A stretch of DNA of 64,000 bases from Microbispora sp. H13382 (GTDB lineage: Bacteria; Actinomycetota; Actinomycetes; Streptosporangiales; Streptosporangiaceae), in the NCBI RefSeq assembly GCF_014161445.1, contig NZ_JABBXA010000015.1, forward strand, positions 1-64,000, given 5' to 3'. Shown piece by piece: positions 7,986-16,330 of this stretch; the stretch's first letter is position 1; every line of letters begins with the position of its first letter. The position numbers were made by a program, and so were the translations under genes. The notes beneath the pieces are model-generated. The model did no database searches and was not told where the DNA came from. It worked only from the letters and a program-made list of their open reading frames with translations.

Positions 7986-8924
7986 TTATCCGGCCCCCGC
8001 ACCGGCAACGGTCGCGCCGGGGACGGGACCATGCGCGGTGACGACGGCCCGGCAGCCGTCGACGTCCGTGATCAGGCCGGCCAGCTCGTGCGCGTGCTCG
8101 GCCGACTCGGCCAGGAACGCGCAGGTGGGGCCGGATCCGGAGACGAGCGCGCCGAGCGCGCCGCGCTCACGCCCGGCGGCGAGCGTGTCCGCGAGCGAGG
8201 GACGCAGCGCCAGCGCCGCGGGCTGAAGGTCGTTGGCCAGCGCCTGTCCCAGCGCCTTCGCGTCGCCCCGGCGCAGGGCGTCGAGCAGCGACTCGCTCAC
8301 CGCGGGACGCGGTGCGGCCACTCCCGCCTCCTCGCGCAGCCGGTCGCACTCGCCGTACACCCTCGGGGTCGACAGGCCGCCGTCGGCGAGCGCGAAGACC
8401 CAGTGGAAGACCCCCGCGGTCTCCAGCGGCGCGAGCCGCTCGCCGCGTCCGGTGCCCACGGCGGTGCCGCCGAGCAGCGCGAACGGCACGTCGCTGCCGA
8501 TGTCGGCGGCGATCTCCATCAGGTCCTCGACCGGCAGCCCGAGGCCCCACAGCTCGTTGCAGGCGACCAGGGCCGCGGCGGCGTCGGCGCTCCCCCCGGC
8601 CATGCCGCCCGCCACGGGAATCGACTTGCGGATCAGCAGATCGGCCCGGTACGTACGGCCCGCCCGCCCGGCCAGCGCCATGGCGGCCCGGACGGCGAGG
8701 TTGTCGTCGCTCACCGGAACCTCGCCGGTGTGGTCCCCCTCGACCCTGACCCTGAGCGGGGCGGCGGTGACGTCCCCGTCCGCCGGCTCGGCGGCGGTGA
8801 CCTCGTCGAACAGCGAGACCGCGTGGAAGACGTTCACCAGGTCGTGGTAGCCGTCCTCGCGCAGCGGGCCGACCGCGAGCTGGAGGTTGACCTTCGCCGG
8901 CACGCGCACCGTGATCGCGCTCAT
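7986..8924 (-). CDS. ispE: 4-diphosphocytidyl-2-C-methyl-D-erythritol kinase
   Basis: 312 aa GHMP kinase of the methylerythritol phosphate route to isoprenoids; it phosphorylates the 2-hydroxyl of CDP-methylerythritol. The N-terminal MSAITVRVPAKVNLQLAVG with the invariant Lys, and the glycine-rich ATP loop PVAGGMAGGSADAAAAL, identify it. ATG 8924 is preferred because it matches the family N-terminus; longer in-frame starts add an unrelated low-complexity leader. In most relatives ispE directly follows rsmA; here paralog 4 lies between them. The enzyme supplies precursors for polyprenyl carriers used by the glycosyltransferases elsewhere in the window. Confidence 0.93.
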   Translation of the reverse strand: MSAITVRVPAKVNLQLAVGPLREDGYHDLVNVFHAVSLFDEVTAAEPADGDVTAAPLRVRVEGDHTGEVPVSDDNLAVRAAMALAGRAGRTYRADLLIRKSIPVAGGMAGGSADAAAALVACNELWGLGLPVEDLMEIAADIGSDVPFALLGGTAVGTGRGERLAPLETAGVFHWVFALADGGLSTPRVYGECDRLREEAGVAAPRPAVSESLLDALRRGDAKALGQALANDLQPAALALRPSLADTLAAGRERGALGALVSGSGPTCAFLAESAEHAHELAGLITDVDGCRAVVTAHGPVPGATVAGAGAG

Positions 8925-9113
8925 CGCCCGCTCCCCCGCTCGTGTCGTCCTCGCGTGTGACGTCCTGGTGCGTGACGTCCTGGTTGTGGGCGACGGGCGA
9001 GGCCACGTCGTCTGTGCCTGACCATGGGACCCGAGCTTAGCGGCACCCGCCCATGGGGACATCGCACGGATTTCCGCTGGTCATCGGTTGGTCATCCGGG
9101 CCCGTACATGCGG

Positions 9114-9142
9114 AAAGGGCCCGGCTGGACGCCGAGCCCTTC
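9114..9142 (-). terminator. Terminator after paralog 4
   Basis: On the minus strand an 11-bp stem (AAGGGCTCGGC with one G-U pair) and 5-nt loop, 32 nt after the stop, related to the terminators of the other paralogs. Confidence 0.75.
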
Positions 9143-9173
9143 CCTCAGTTCACCCGATGGCCGCGGGAGAACC

Positions 9174-10685
9174 TCAGACGATCTTGCCGGAAGCGAACTT
9201 CGCGGCGTACTTGTAGACCGCCAGGGTCTCACCGTCGAAGTACGGGGAGACGCTGGTGTCGATGCGCTTGTTGCCGTCGGTGTCGGAGACCGCGATGGTC
9301 ACACCGTTCAGGTAACCGAGACGCTTGGTGCTGCTGTAGCGGTAGAGCCACGAGGAACCGATCGAGCCCTGGCCGGTGAAGGAGGACTTGATGCCGACGA
9401 GCTCCTCGGCCTTCATGGCCGGGGCGGCCGCCTTGAAGGTCTTGCCGTAGCTCCACTTGAGGGTCTTACCGGTGAAGGCGTAGCTGCCGTCCGGGTGCGA
9501 CCCGCTCGGGTAACCGAACACGAAGACGTTCGTGCCGATCTTCTGGTTGTAGGCCAGGCCCTGACCACCGACGTTGGCGCCGAGGGTGCCGACGTCCTTG
9601 AGGGCGATGTCGACCAGCTTGCCCTTGAGCTTGTAGTCGACGTCGAAGTTGCCCCAGAAGGTGGCCTTGTACCAGGCGTTGTCCTTGGCGAAGTAGTAGG
9701 CCTTGCCGTCGGACGACCAGCCGCCGGCGCCGAACTCCCGCTTGGAGACCCGGTTGACGACGACGCCCCACGTCTTGTCCGAGTAGGTGGAGGTGCCGTA
9801 CTTCTCAGCCTGCTCCGCCAGGGTCTTCTTGGCCGAGTCGATGGTGTTCGGGTCGACCGCGATCTGGGCGACGCTGGCCTCGACCTTCTTCGAGTCCGGG
9901 GTGCGCAGCGGCACCTTGTGGGCCCAGTCGATCCGGCTGACGATCTTGCCCGCGAAGCCGGTGCTCTTGAGCTCCAGCTCCTTGCGGGCCTTCTCCGCCT
10001 CGGCCAGGGTCTCGAAGTTGCGGTTGTCGACCCAGTTCTTGACCTTGTCGGTCTTGACGTCGGTGACCTGGACGCCGTTGTAGACCGTCACGAACGCGTA
10101 GTCGCGGTCGCCGTCCTCGTAGTTGTCGAAGTCGTAGTGGGTGTACGCGGTCTTACCCACGTAGATGCCCCACGGGGTCTTGCCCTGGTAGTAACCCGGG
10201 ATGAAGACCCACTTGTCGAGGGTGGCCTTGTTGCTCACCGTGTCGTAGACACAGTGACCAGCGGTCGCGACCAGGTTCTTGTACTGGCTCTGCACCGAGG
10301 TCGCCGAGCACCAGTGCGGCTTCTTGTCGGCGCCGATGAAGAACACCTTGCCGGTGGTCTTCGGCAGGTTGACGTTCTTCGACGTGCCGGTGGACGCCTT
10401 CTTGTCACCGCTGGAGCCGACGACGCCGGCCTTGCTGTCAGCGGAGGCACCGCCGGTCGACACGTGCTTGGTGGGCAGCGTGGTCTCGACGTTGTACGGC
10501 GTGGCGTTGACGAGGTTGGCCTTGCTCTGGCCGTACCAGAACGCGGCGACCTGCTTGGCGGCGAAGTTCGTGTTGGCCAGGTTGACCGGCGGGGCGACGT
10601 CGGTGTCGGCCTGGGCCGGGGTGGCGACAGCAGCGGCGGCCAGCATGCCGACCGCGATGCCGCCGAGGGTGAGGGTGCGCTTCAA
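9174..10685 (-). CDS. Secreted trypsin-fold protein, paralog 4 (inverted)
   Basis: 503 aa. The TTG start at 10685 aligns with the ATG/GTG of the other copies, follows CAGGGAG and starts the signal peptide (cleavage after AQA, residue 26); an ATG at 10730 would include the leader hairpin. His144 and Asp195 (RDYAF) are intact, but the serine loop is GQGSIGSSW with Ile at the normal nucleophile position. The central variable segment is shorter than in the others. The gene lies alone between rsmA and ispE, splitting a block that is contiguous in most actinobacteria, so it was probably inserted there. Confidence 0.88.
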   Translation of the reverse strand: MKRTLTLGGIAVGMLAAAAVATPAQADTDVAPPVNLANTNFAAKQVAAFWYGQSKANLVNATPYNVETTLPTKHVSTGGASADSKAGVVGSSGDKKASTGTSKNVNLPKTTGKVFFIGADKKPHWCSATSVQSQYKNLVATAGHCVYDTVSNKATLDKWVFIPGYYQGKTPWGIYVGKTAYTHYDFDNYEDGDRDYAFVTVYNGVQVTDVKTDKVKNWVDNRNFETLAEAEKARKELELKSTGFAGKIVSRIDWAHKVPLRTPDSKKVEASVAQIAVDPNTIDSAKKTLAEQAEKYGTSTYSDKTWGVVVNRVSKREFGAGGWSSDGKAYYFAKDNAWYKATFWGNFDVDYKLKGKLVDIALKDVGTLGANVGGQGLAYNQKIGTNVFVFGYPSGSHPDGSYAFTGKTLKWSYGKTFKAAAPAMKAEELVGIKSSFTGQGSIGSSWLYRYSSTKRLGYLNGVTIAVSDTDGNKRIDTSVSPYFDGETLAVYKYAAKFASGKIV

Positions 10686-10708
10686 CTTACTACTCCCTGG
10701 TCTGATCG

Positions 10709-10729
10709 TCGGGCGCCGATTGCGCCCCA
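10709..10729 (-). promoter_or_regulatory. Conserved leader hairpin, paralog 4
   Basis: GGGCG pairs with CGCCC around a 7-nt loop, within a 21-nt element aligned with those at 543, 2715 and 4489. The position that is G-U in copies 1 and 2 is G-C here. A GATAGC -10-like hexamer lies at 10755-10760. Confidence 0.55.
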
Positions 10730-10932
10730 TCCGTCAGTAAAGGACGGGTAAGAAGCTATCCGAGGTTTTGCCAGTTGTGACCCCGTCTAGTGGTTTCAGT
10801 CTGATCAGCTGGTCAAGATCGAACCCCTGGCCGCCGCTCGAATCGCCCTGCGCGCCGTCACGTTTTCGCTGATCACGGAGGCCGCCGTCGCGACGTCGTC
10901 ACTCAACGTCACTGATCCACGCACGCCACCAA

Positions 10933-10948
10933 TGTGACCCAAATCACA
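10933..10948. promoter_or_regulatory. Crp-type palindrome upstream of paralog 4
   Basis: TGTGACCCAAATCACA, perfect TGTGA-N6-TCACA, about 190 nt upstream of the predicted start of transcription of the inverted paralog. ATGGAACG, the complement of the CGTTCCAT element of the other copies, lies nearby at 10957-10964. Confidence 0.68.
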
Positions 10949-10985
10949 TTAATCTGATGGAACGAGATGGCTAGTTGATCACGTC

Positions 10986-11339
10986 AAAATCGGTCCGACA
11001 GAGCACCCGCGGGCCCCGGCGCGCGTATGCCCGGGACTCCGTCCAGCGCGCCCCGCCCGGAGCCCAGCCGCGCGGTCAGGGCCGCGGTCAGGGCCGCGCG
11101 GAACACGGCCACAGGGGTCCTGGGCGCTCACCCGCGCCACAGCGGGCCGAGGCCGGCGACCAGATCGCGTTCGCCGCGGCGATCACGGGTGGGCCATGAC
11201 CGGGACATCGCGACGGCCACCGAACAGCCCTCGCCGCTCACCCCGCAATGGCCCGGCCGCTGATAGAGGTCGCCGCCCGGCGCTCACGGCCTCACGGCGC
11301 GCTCCAGAAGATCCGCACGCCCTGGGAGATTCGCGCGGC
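10986..11339. other. Intergenic DNA without a supported gene
   Basis: No reading frame here has a ribosome site, codon pattern and product that I can support. A 12-nt unit, GCGGTCAGGGCC, is repeated twice in tandem at 11072-11095. The stretch separates paralog 4 from rsmA. Confidence 0.5.
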
Positions 11340-12194
11340 CTAGGCGATCGCGGCGGCCCGCTGCTCGGCGATGCGCGCGAAGTCCTCGATCCGCAGCTGC
11401 TCCCCGCGCGCGGAGGGGTCGATCCCCGCTCCGACCAGAGCCTTCTCGGCGGCGGCCGGCGTGCCGGCCCAGGAGGCGAGCGCGGCGCGCAGCGTCTTGC
11501 GGCGCTGCGCGAAGGCCGCGTCGACGGCGGCGAAGACCTCCTGGCGGGTCACCGTCGTCGCCGGCGGCTCCCGCCGTACGAGCGAGACGAGTCCGGAGTC
11601 GACGTTCGGCGCGGGCCAGAAGACGTTGCGCCCGACCGGTCCGGCCCGGCGCACGTCGGCGTACCAAGCCGCCTTCACCGAGGGAACCCCGTAGATGCGC
11701 GACCCCGGCGACGCGGCGAGCCGGTCGGCGACCTCCGACTGCACCATCACCAGCCCGCGCCGCAGCGACGGCAGCACCTCGAGCAGGTGCAGCACGACCG
11801 GCACGGACACGTTGTACGGCAGGTTGGCCACGAGCACGGTCGGCTCGGCCCCGAGGTCGGCGGGCCCGACCTTGAGCGCGTCGGCGTGCACCACCTTCAG
11901 CCGGTCGGCCACCTCGGGGGCCCGCTGCGCGACGGTCAGCGGCAACTGCTCCGCCAGCACCGGGTCGATCTCCACCGCGACGACCTCGGCGACCTCCGGG
12001 AGCAGGGCGAGGGTGAGCGAGCCGAGCCCCGGGCCGACCTCGATCGCCACGTCTTCCGGGGTGACCTCGGCGAGCCGGACGATCCGGCGGACGGTGCCGC
12101 CGTCGATCACGAAGTTCTGCCCCAGCTTCTTCGTCGGCCGGAGGTTCAGCTTCTCCGCCAGCACACGCACTTCGACCGGCCCGAGCAGACTCAT
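11340..12194 (-). CDS. rsmA: 16S rRNA dimethyladenosine transferase (KsgA)
   Basis: 284 aa S-adenosylmethionine-dependent methyltransferase that dimethylates the two adjacent adenines near the 3' end of 16S rRNA. It shows the family N-terminus [13 protein letters not shown], the AdoMet motif [14 protein letters not shown] and the catalytic motif [12 protein letters not shown] 12194 is chosen from the family start; an ATG six codons upstream (12212) is also possible, and neither has a strong ribosome site. It follows tatD closely and is probably in the metG-tatD-rsmA operon. No rpf gene lies between tatD and rsmA, unlike many actinobacteria. Confidence 0.93.
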   Translation of the reverse strand: MSLLGPVEVRVLAEKLNLRPTKKLGQNFVIDGGTVRRIVRLAEVTPEDVAIEVGPGLGSLTLALLPEVAEVVAVEIDPVLAEQLPLTVAQRAPEVADRLKVVHADALKVGPADLGAEPTVLVANLPYNVSVPVVLHLLEVLPSLRRGLVMVQSEVADRLAASPGSRIYGVPSVKAAWYADVRRAGPVGRNVFWPAPNVDSGLVSLVRREPPATTVTRQEVFAAVDAAFAQRRKTLRAALASWAGTPAAAEKALVGAGIDPSARGEQLRIEDFARIAEQRAAAIA

Positions 12195-12220
12195 GGCTCC
12201 AGTGTGGGGCATCGGCGCGA

Positions 12221-13078
12221 CTACCAGGCGCCGAAAACGGTCTCGCCGTTGGCCGTGATCCGGGCGGCGAGGTCGGCGACGTCCATGCTCTTGACCTCCG
12301 CGAGGCAGCGGAGCGTGAGCGGGATCAGGTAGGGCGCGTTGGGCTTGCCCCGGTGCGGCGTCGGCGGCAGGTAGGGCGCGTCGGTCTCGACCAGCATCAG
12401 CTCGGGCGGGGCCACCACCGCCGCCTCCCGCAGATATCCGGCGTTCTTGTACGTCACCGGGCCGGAGAACGACATGAAGTAACCGGCGTCGACGCACCGC
12501 TTGGCCATCTCGGCGTCACCGGAGAAGCTGTGGAAGACCACCACGTCGGGGGCGCCCTGGTCGGCGAGCACGGCGAGCACGTCGTCGTGCGCGTCGCGGT
12601 CGTGGATGACCAGCGCCCTGCCGGTCCGCTTGGCGATCTCGATGTGCGCGCGGAAGCTCGCGTGCTGGTCGTCCTTGGACGCCCAGTCGCGGAAGTAGTC
12701 GAGACCGGTCTCCCCCACCGCCCGCACGTGCGGCAGCCGCGCGAGATCCTCGATTTCGGCGAGGACCTCGGGTGTGGCGGCGTGCGCCTCGTTCGGGTGG
12801 ATGGCCACCGCCGCGTAGACGTCCCGGTGCTCACCGGCCACCGCGGCGTTCCACCGCGAGGACGGCAGGTCGTAGCCGACCGTCACCAGGCGCGTCACGC
12901 CGACCGACTTCGCCTCGCCGAGGATCGACTCGACGCTCGCCCCGGCCGCCTGGGCCGCCAGCGCGACCGGGTCGCCCGAGGACGCCTGCCGGTTGCCGAC
13001 CATGATGTCCAGGTGGCAGTGGCTGTCGAACACCTCACCCGGCAACGCCTCGGGCTTCACGGGACGCTCGCGCGACAT
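12221..13078 (-). CDS. TatD family metal-dependent hydrolase
   Basis: 285 aa TIM-barrel hydrolase of the TatD DNase family. Metal ligands are visible in FDSHCHLD near the N-terminus, [29 protein letters not shown] and LVETDAPYL. The family acts as 3'-5' exonuclease or deoxyribonuclease in DNA repair and turnover. The ATG lies 2 nt after the metG stop, so translation is probably coupled. A much longer frame running upstream overlaps metG in another phase and is not used. Confidence 0.9.
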   Translation of the reverse strand: MSRERPVKPEALPGEVFDSHCHLDIMVGNRQASSGDPVALAAQAAGASVESILGEAKSVGVTRLVTVGYDLPSSRWNAAVAGEHRDVYAAVAIHPNEAHAATPEVLAEIEDLARLPHVRAVGETGLDYFRDWASKDDQHASFRAHIEIAKRTGRALVIHDRDAHDDVLAVLADQGAPDVVVFHSFSGDAEMAKRCVDAGYFMSFSGPVTYKNAGYLREAAVVAPPELMLVETDAPYLPPTPHRGKPNAPYLIPLTLRCLAEVKSMDVADLAARITANGETVFGAW

Positions 13079-13080
13079 GG

Positions 13081-14667
13081 TCAGGCGGTCTCCAGCCTCG
13101 GGAAGAGGATCTCGCCCTTGACGACCTGGGCGCCGGCGGGCAGCTTGCCCCAGGTGGCGACTTCGGCGATCCGCTGGTCCGCGAGCGCGCCGAGGTGCGG
13201 CTCCGCCCCGAGGGACGCCCACAGCTTCTCGCTGGTGGCGGGCATGACCGGGTGCAGCAGCACCGCGATCGCGCGCAGCGACTCGGCCGCCGTGTAGAGG
13301 ATCGTCGCGAGGCGCGCCTGCCCCTCCGGCGAGTCGTCCTTGGCCACCTTCCACGGCGCCTGGTCGCTCAGGTAGCCGTTGACCTGCTTGACGAAGTCGA
13401 AGATGGCGCCGATGCCGCCGGCGAAGTCGAGGTTGTCGCCGATCATCGTGTCCGCATGGGTCGCCGCGGCGGCGAGGCCGTCCGCGACCGCCTGCTCGGC
13501 CGGACCCGCGTCCTTGGCCTCGGGCAGCACTCCGTCGAAGTACTTGCCGATCATCGCCGCGACCCGGGACGCCAGGTTGCCGAAGTCGTTGGCGAGCTCG
13601 GAGGTGTAGCGGGCGGAGAAGTCCTCCCAGGAGAACGAGCCGTCCTGGCCGAACGGGATCGCCCGCAGGAAGTAGTAGCGGTAGGCGTCCACGCCGAAGT
13701 GGCTCGTCAGGTCGCGCGGCGAGATGCCGGTGAGGTTGGACTTGCTCATCTTCTCGCCGCCGACCATCAGCCAGCCGTTGGCGTAGACCTTGCGCGGCAG
13801 CGGCAGGTCGTTCGCCATCAGCATGGCCGGCCAGATCGCCGCGTGGAACCGGAGGATGTCCTTGCCGACCAGATGGACGTTCGCCGGCCAGGTGGCGTCG
13901 AACTTCGCCTGGTCGGAGCCGTACCCGACGGCCGTGGCGTAGTTGAGCAGCGCGTCGATCCACACGTAGATGACGTGCTTGGGGTCCCAGGGGATCGGGA
14001 CGCCCCAGTCGAACGTCGAGCGGGAGATCGACAGGTCCTGCAGGCCCTGCTTCACCAGCTGCACGATCTCGTTGCGGGCCGAAGCGGGCTGGATGAAGTC
14101 CGGGTTCTGCTCGTAGTGCTCGAGCAGGCGCGGGCCGTACGCGGAGAGCCTGAAGAAGTAGTTCTCCTCCTTCAGCCACTCGACCGGGCGCTTGTGGATC
14201 GGGCACAGGTCGCCCTCGAGCAGATCGCCGGGCGACTTGTACTCCTCGCACCCGACGCAGTAGGGGCCCTCGTACTCGCCCCTGTAGATCTCGCCCTTGT
14301 CGTACAGGTCCTGCACGAACTCCTGGACGCGGTCGGTGTGGCGCGGCTCGGTGGTGCGGATGAAGTCGTCGTTGGCGATCTGGAGGTGCTCCCAGAGCGG
14401 CTTCCAGGAGTCCTCGACGAGCTTGTCGCACCACTCCTGGGGCGTCACGCCGTTCGCCTCGGCCGTACGCATGATCTTCTGACCGTGCTCGTCCGTGCCG
14501 GTGAGGTACCACACCTTCTCGCCCCGCTGGCGGTGCCAGCGGGTGAGCACGTCGCCCGCGACGGTCGTGTAGGCGTGGCCCAGGTGCGGGGCGTCGTTGA
14601 CGTAGTAGATCGGCGTCGTCACGTAGAACGCCGACTCCCCTGATGCAGTCGTTCCTGTAGCCGCCAT
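13081..14667 (-). CDS. metG: Methionyl-tRNA synthetase
   Basis: 528 aa class I synthetase that charges tRNA-Met. It has the HIGH-type motif (HLGHAYTTV, near residue 22), the KMSKS loop (GEKMSKSNL), a connective-peptide zinc motif CVGCEEY...CPIHKR and the anticodon-binding helical domain at the C-terminus. No C-terminal EMAP-like extension is present, which is usual for this shorter bacterial form. First gene of metG-tatD-rsmA. Confidence 0.95.
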   Translation of the reverse strand: MAATGTTASGESAFYVTTPIYYVNDAPHLGHAYTTVAGDVLTRWHRQRGEKVWYLTGTDEHGQKIMRTAEANGVTPQEWCDKLVEDSWKPLWEHLQIANDDFIRTTEPRHTDRVQEFVQDLYDKGEIYRGEYEGPYCVGCEEYKSPGDLLEGDLCPIHKRPVEWLKEENYFFRLSAYGPRLLEHYEQNPDFIQPASARNEIVQLVKQGLQDLSISRSTFDWGVPIPWDPKHVIYVWIDALLNYATAVGYGSDQAKFDATWPANVHLVGKDILRFHAAIWPAMLMANDLPLPRKVYANGWLMVGGEKMSKSNLTGISPRDLTSHFGVDAYRYYFLRAIPFGQDGSFSWEDFSARYTSELANDFGNLASRVAAMIGKYFDGVLPEAKDAGPAEQAVADGLAAAATHADTMIGDNLDFAGGIGAIFDFVKQVNGYLSDQAPWKVAKDDSPEGQARLATILYTAAESLRAIAVLLHPVMPATSEKLWASLGAEPHLGALADQRIAEVATWGKLPAGAQVVKGEILFPRLETA

Positions 14668-14684
14668 GTGCGAATCCTATCGGC

Positions 14685-14706
14685 CCCGGGGAGGTGACTC
14701 CCCGGG
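14685..14706 (-). terminator. Hairpin after the GT2 gene
   Basis: Perfect 9-bp stem CCCGGGGAG with a 4-nt loop, 17 nt after the stop of the GT2 gene on the minus strand and just upstream of metG. No T run follows. Confidence 0.6.
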
Positions 14707-14722
14707 ATAAAACCGTGGTGTG

Positions 14723-15961
14723 TCAGGCCACGGACTCGCGGCCGGCGGTCTCGGACTCGCGGCTGACGGCCTCGGCGGCCTCCTCGGCGGCGGACGCCGC
14801 GATGTCGACCGGATTCTCCCGCGTACGGCGGATGCCGAGGATGCTGATGAACAGCGACGCGAAGATCGTCTGGAAGCTCATGACGAACGCGGTCGCCGAG
14901 GGCACGACGAGGCGCAGCGACTCGGCCGGGATCAGCTCGCCGAAGCCGCGGCCGCCCCAATGGGCGAGCGAGGCCACCAGGCCGACCAGACCGGCCACGG
15001 CCAGGGCGCCACCCGCGAGCAGGCCCTTCTCCAGCGTGACGACGTCCACCAGCCTGCGGATGCGCCGGTCCTCGGGGAGGAAGCCCTCCTCGGCCGCGTA
15101 CACCTTGGTGAACAGCGCGAACAGCACGGCCTGGAATCCGCTGATCACCATCGCGGACGCGCCGACCAGCGTGTCGACGTCGAAGGCGAGCTTGCCGATG
15201 TAGACCGGGCCGAACGTCAGCGCGGCCCCGACGACGAGGCCGAGGCTCATGAGCACCAGGCCCGGAATGAAGAACAGCCAGCGCGGGCTGTACAGCAGGA
15301 GGAAGCGCAGGTGGCGCCAGCCGTCCCGCCAGGAGCGCAGGTGCGGCGGGCGGGAGCGGCCGTCGGGCGACAGGGTGGTCGGCACCTCGCGGACGTCGAG
15401 CCCCTGCAGGGTCGCCTTCACGACCATCTCGGAGGCGAACTCCATGCCGCCGGTCTGCAGCCCCAGCCGCAGGATGGAGTCGCGGCGGAAGCCCCGCAGG
15501 CCGCAGTGGAAGTCGCCGATCGCGCTGGGGAAGAACAGCCGGCCGACGAACGACAGGACCGGGTTGCCCAGGTAGCGGTGCAGCGGGGGCATGGCCCCCG
15601 GAGCGATGCCGCCGCGGAACCGGTTGCCCATGACCAGCTCGGCGCCGTCCCGGAGCTGCTCGACGAAGGGCATCAGGTTCGTGAAGTCATAGGAGTCGTC
15701 GGCGTCGCCCATGATGACGTACTTGCCGCGCGCGGCGCGGATTCCGCCGATCAGGGCGTTGCCGTAGCCCTTCTCGTCAATGTGGACAACCCGGGCGCCC
15801 GCATCGCGGGCCAGTTGTTGCGAGCCGTCGGTGCTTCCGTTGTCGGCGATGACCACCTCGCCGTCGATCCCGTTCTCGCGCATGCACGTGAGAGCCTTGC
15901 GAACACAGATCTCCACGGTCTCGGCCTCATTGAGGCATGGCATGACAACGGTAAGTTCCAC
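14723..15961 (-). CDS. Membrane GT2 polyprenol-phosphate sugar transferase (DPM1-like)
   Basis: 412 aa. The N-terminal 240 residues form a GT-A domain: TVVMPCLNEAETV, IADNGSTDGS and the metal motif GDADDSYD. The DSYDF and FRGGI motifs are typical of dolichol/polyprenol-phosphate mannose or glucose synthases. The C-terminal 160 residues hold about four membrane segments. The likely reaction is transfer of a hexose from a nucleotide sugar to polyprenyl phosphate at the inner membrane face. The product could feed the GT-C protein next door or the Pmt protein at 18764, but substrate specificity cannot be read from sequence. Confidence 0.85.
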   Translation of the reverse strand: MELTVVMPCLNEAETVEICVRKALTCMRENGIDGEVVIADNGSTDGSQQLARDAGARVVHIDEKGYGNALIGGIRAARGKYVIMGDADDSYDFTNLMPFVEQLRDGAELVMGNRFRGGIAPGAMPPLHRYLGNPVLSFVGRLFFPSAIGDFHCGLRGFRRDSILRLGLQTGGMEFASEMVVKATLQGLDVREVPTTLSPDGRSRPPHLRSWRDGWRHLRFLLLYSPRWLFFIPGLVLMSLGLVVGAALTFGPVYIGKLAFDVDTLVGASAMVISGFQAVLFALFTKVYAAEEGFLPEDRRIRRLVDVVTLEKGLLAGGALAVAGLVGLVASLAHWGGRGFGELIPAESLRLVVPSATAFVMSFQTIFASLFISILGIRRTRENPVDIAASAAEEAAEAVSRESETAGRESVA

Positions 15962-16330
15962 GTCGCAACTCCTCGCATATGACGGCAGGACACCAATGAT
16001 GCCCGCTTCCCAGTAGCGTCCGAGTCAAGTCCGCGAAACGGCTGGCATTCTGTAACCGTGACTCCACCCACCGCTGGAGCGGCGGGCTTCCCGCGCCGCC
16101 GGCCGAGCGGCGACGCAGAGGACGAGCCCGGCCCGGACAATTCCCATCGCGCCGGCCACGTCGATGTGTACGGCATGCCCGCAGGTCACGCGCCGGATTT
16201 CGGCGCGGGCGGCGGAGTTCTCCTTCGCCCCATGCCCGCGGGTTTTCCGTGGCAGGCGCCGACAATCGAGGGGAGGAAGCGCGGAAACACCGGCCGGCCG
16301 ACGCGGGCCGTGCCCTCCGCGCGACTTTGA
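15962..16330. other. Divergent intergenic region
   Basis: Separates the minus-strand GT2 gene from the plus-strand GT-C gene and should hold both promoters. A plus-strand frame (16058-16330) abuts the next ATG, but its product is low-complexity and it has no ribosome site, so I do not call it. No clear hexamers or palindromes recognised. Confidence 0.5.

Noticed and set aside
11072-11095. Possible CRISPR-like or microsatellite repeat
   Set aside because: Only two 12-nt units in tandem and no spacer pattern.
12221-14512. Single 763-codon frame joining tatD to an upstream stretch
   Set aside because: The N-terminal part is another frame of metG; the TatD fold begins at 13078.
16058-16330. Small plus-strand ORF directly before the GT-C gene
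   Set aside because: Low-complexity product and no ribosome site.
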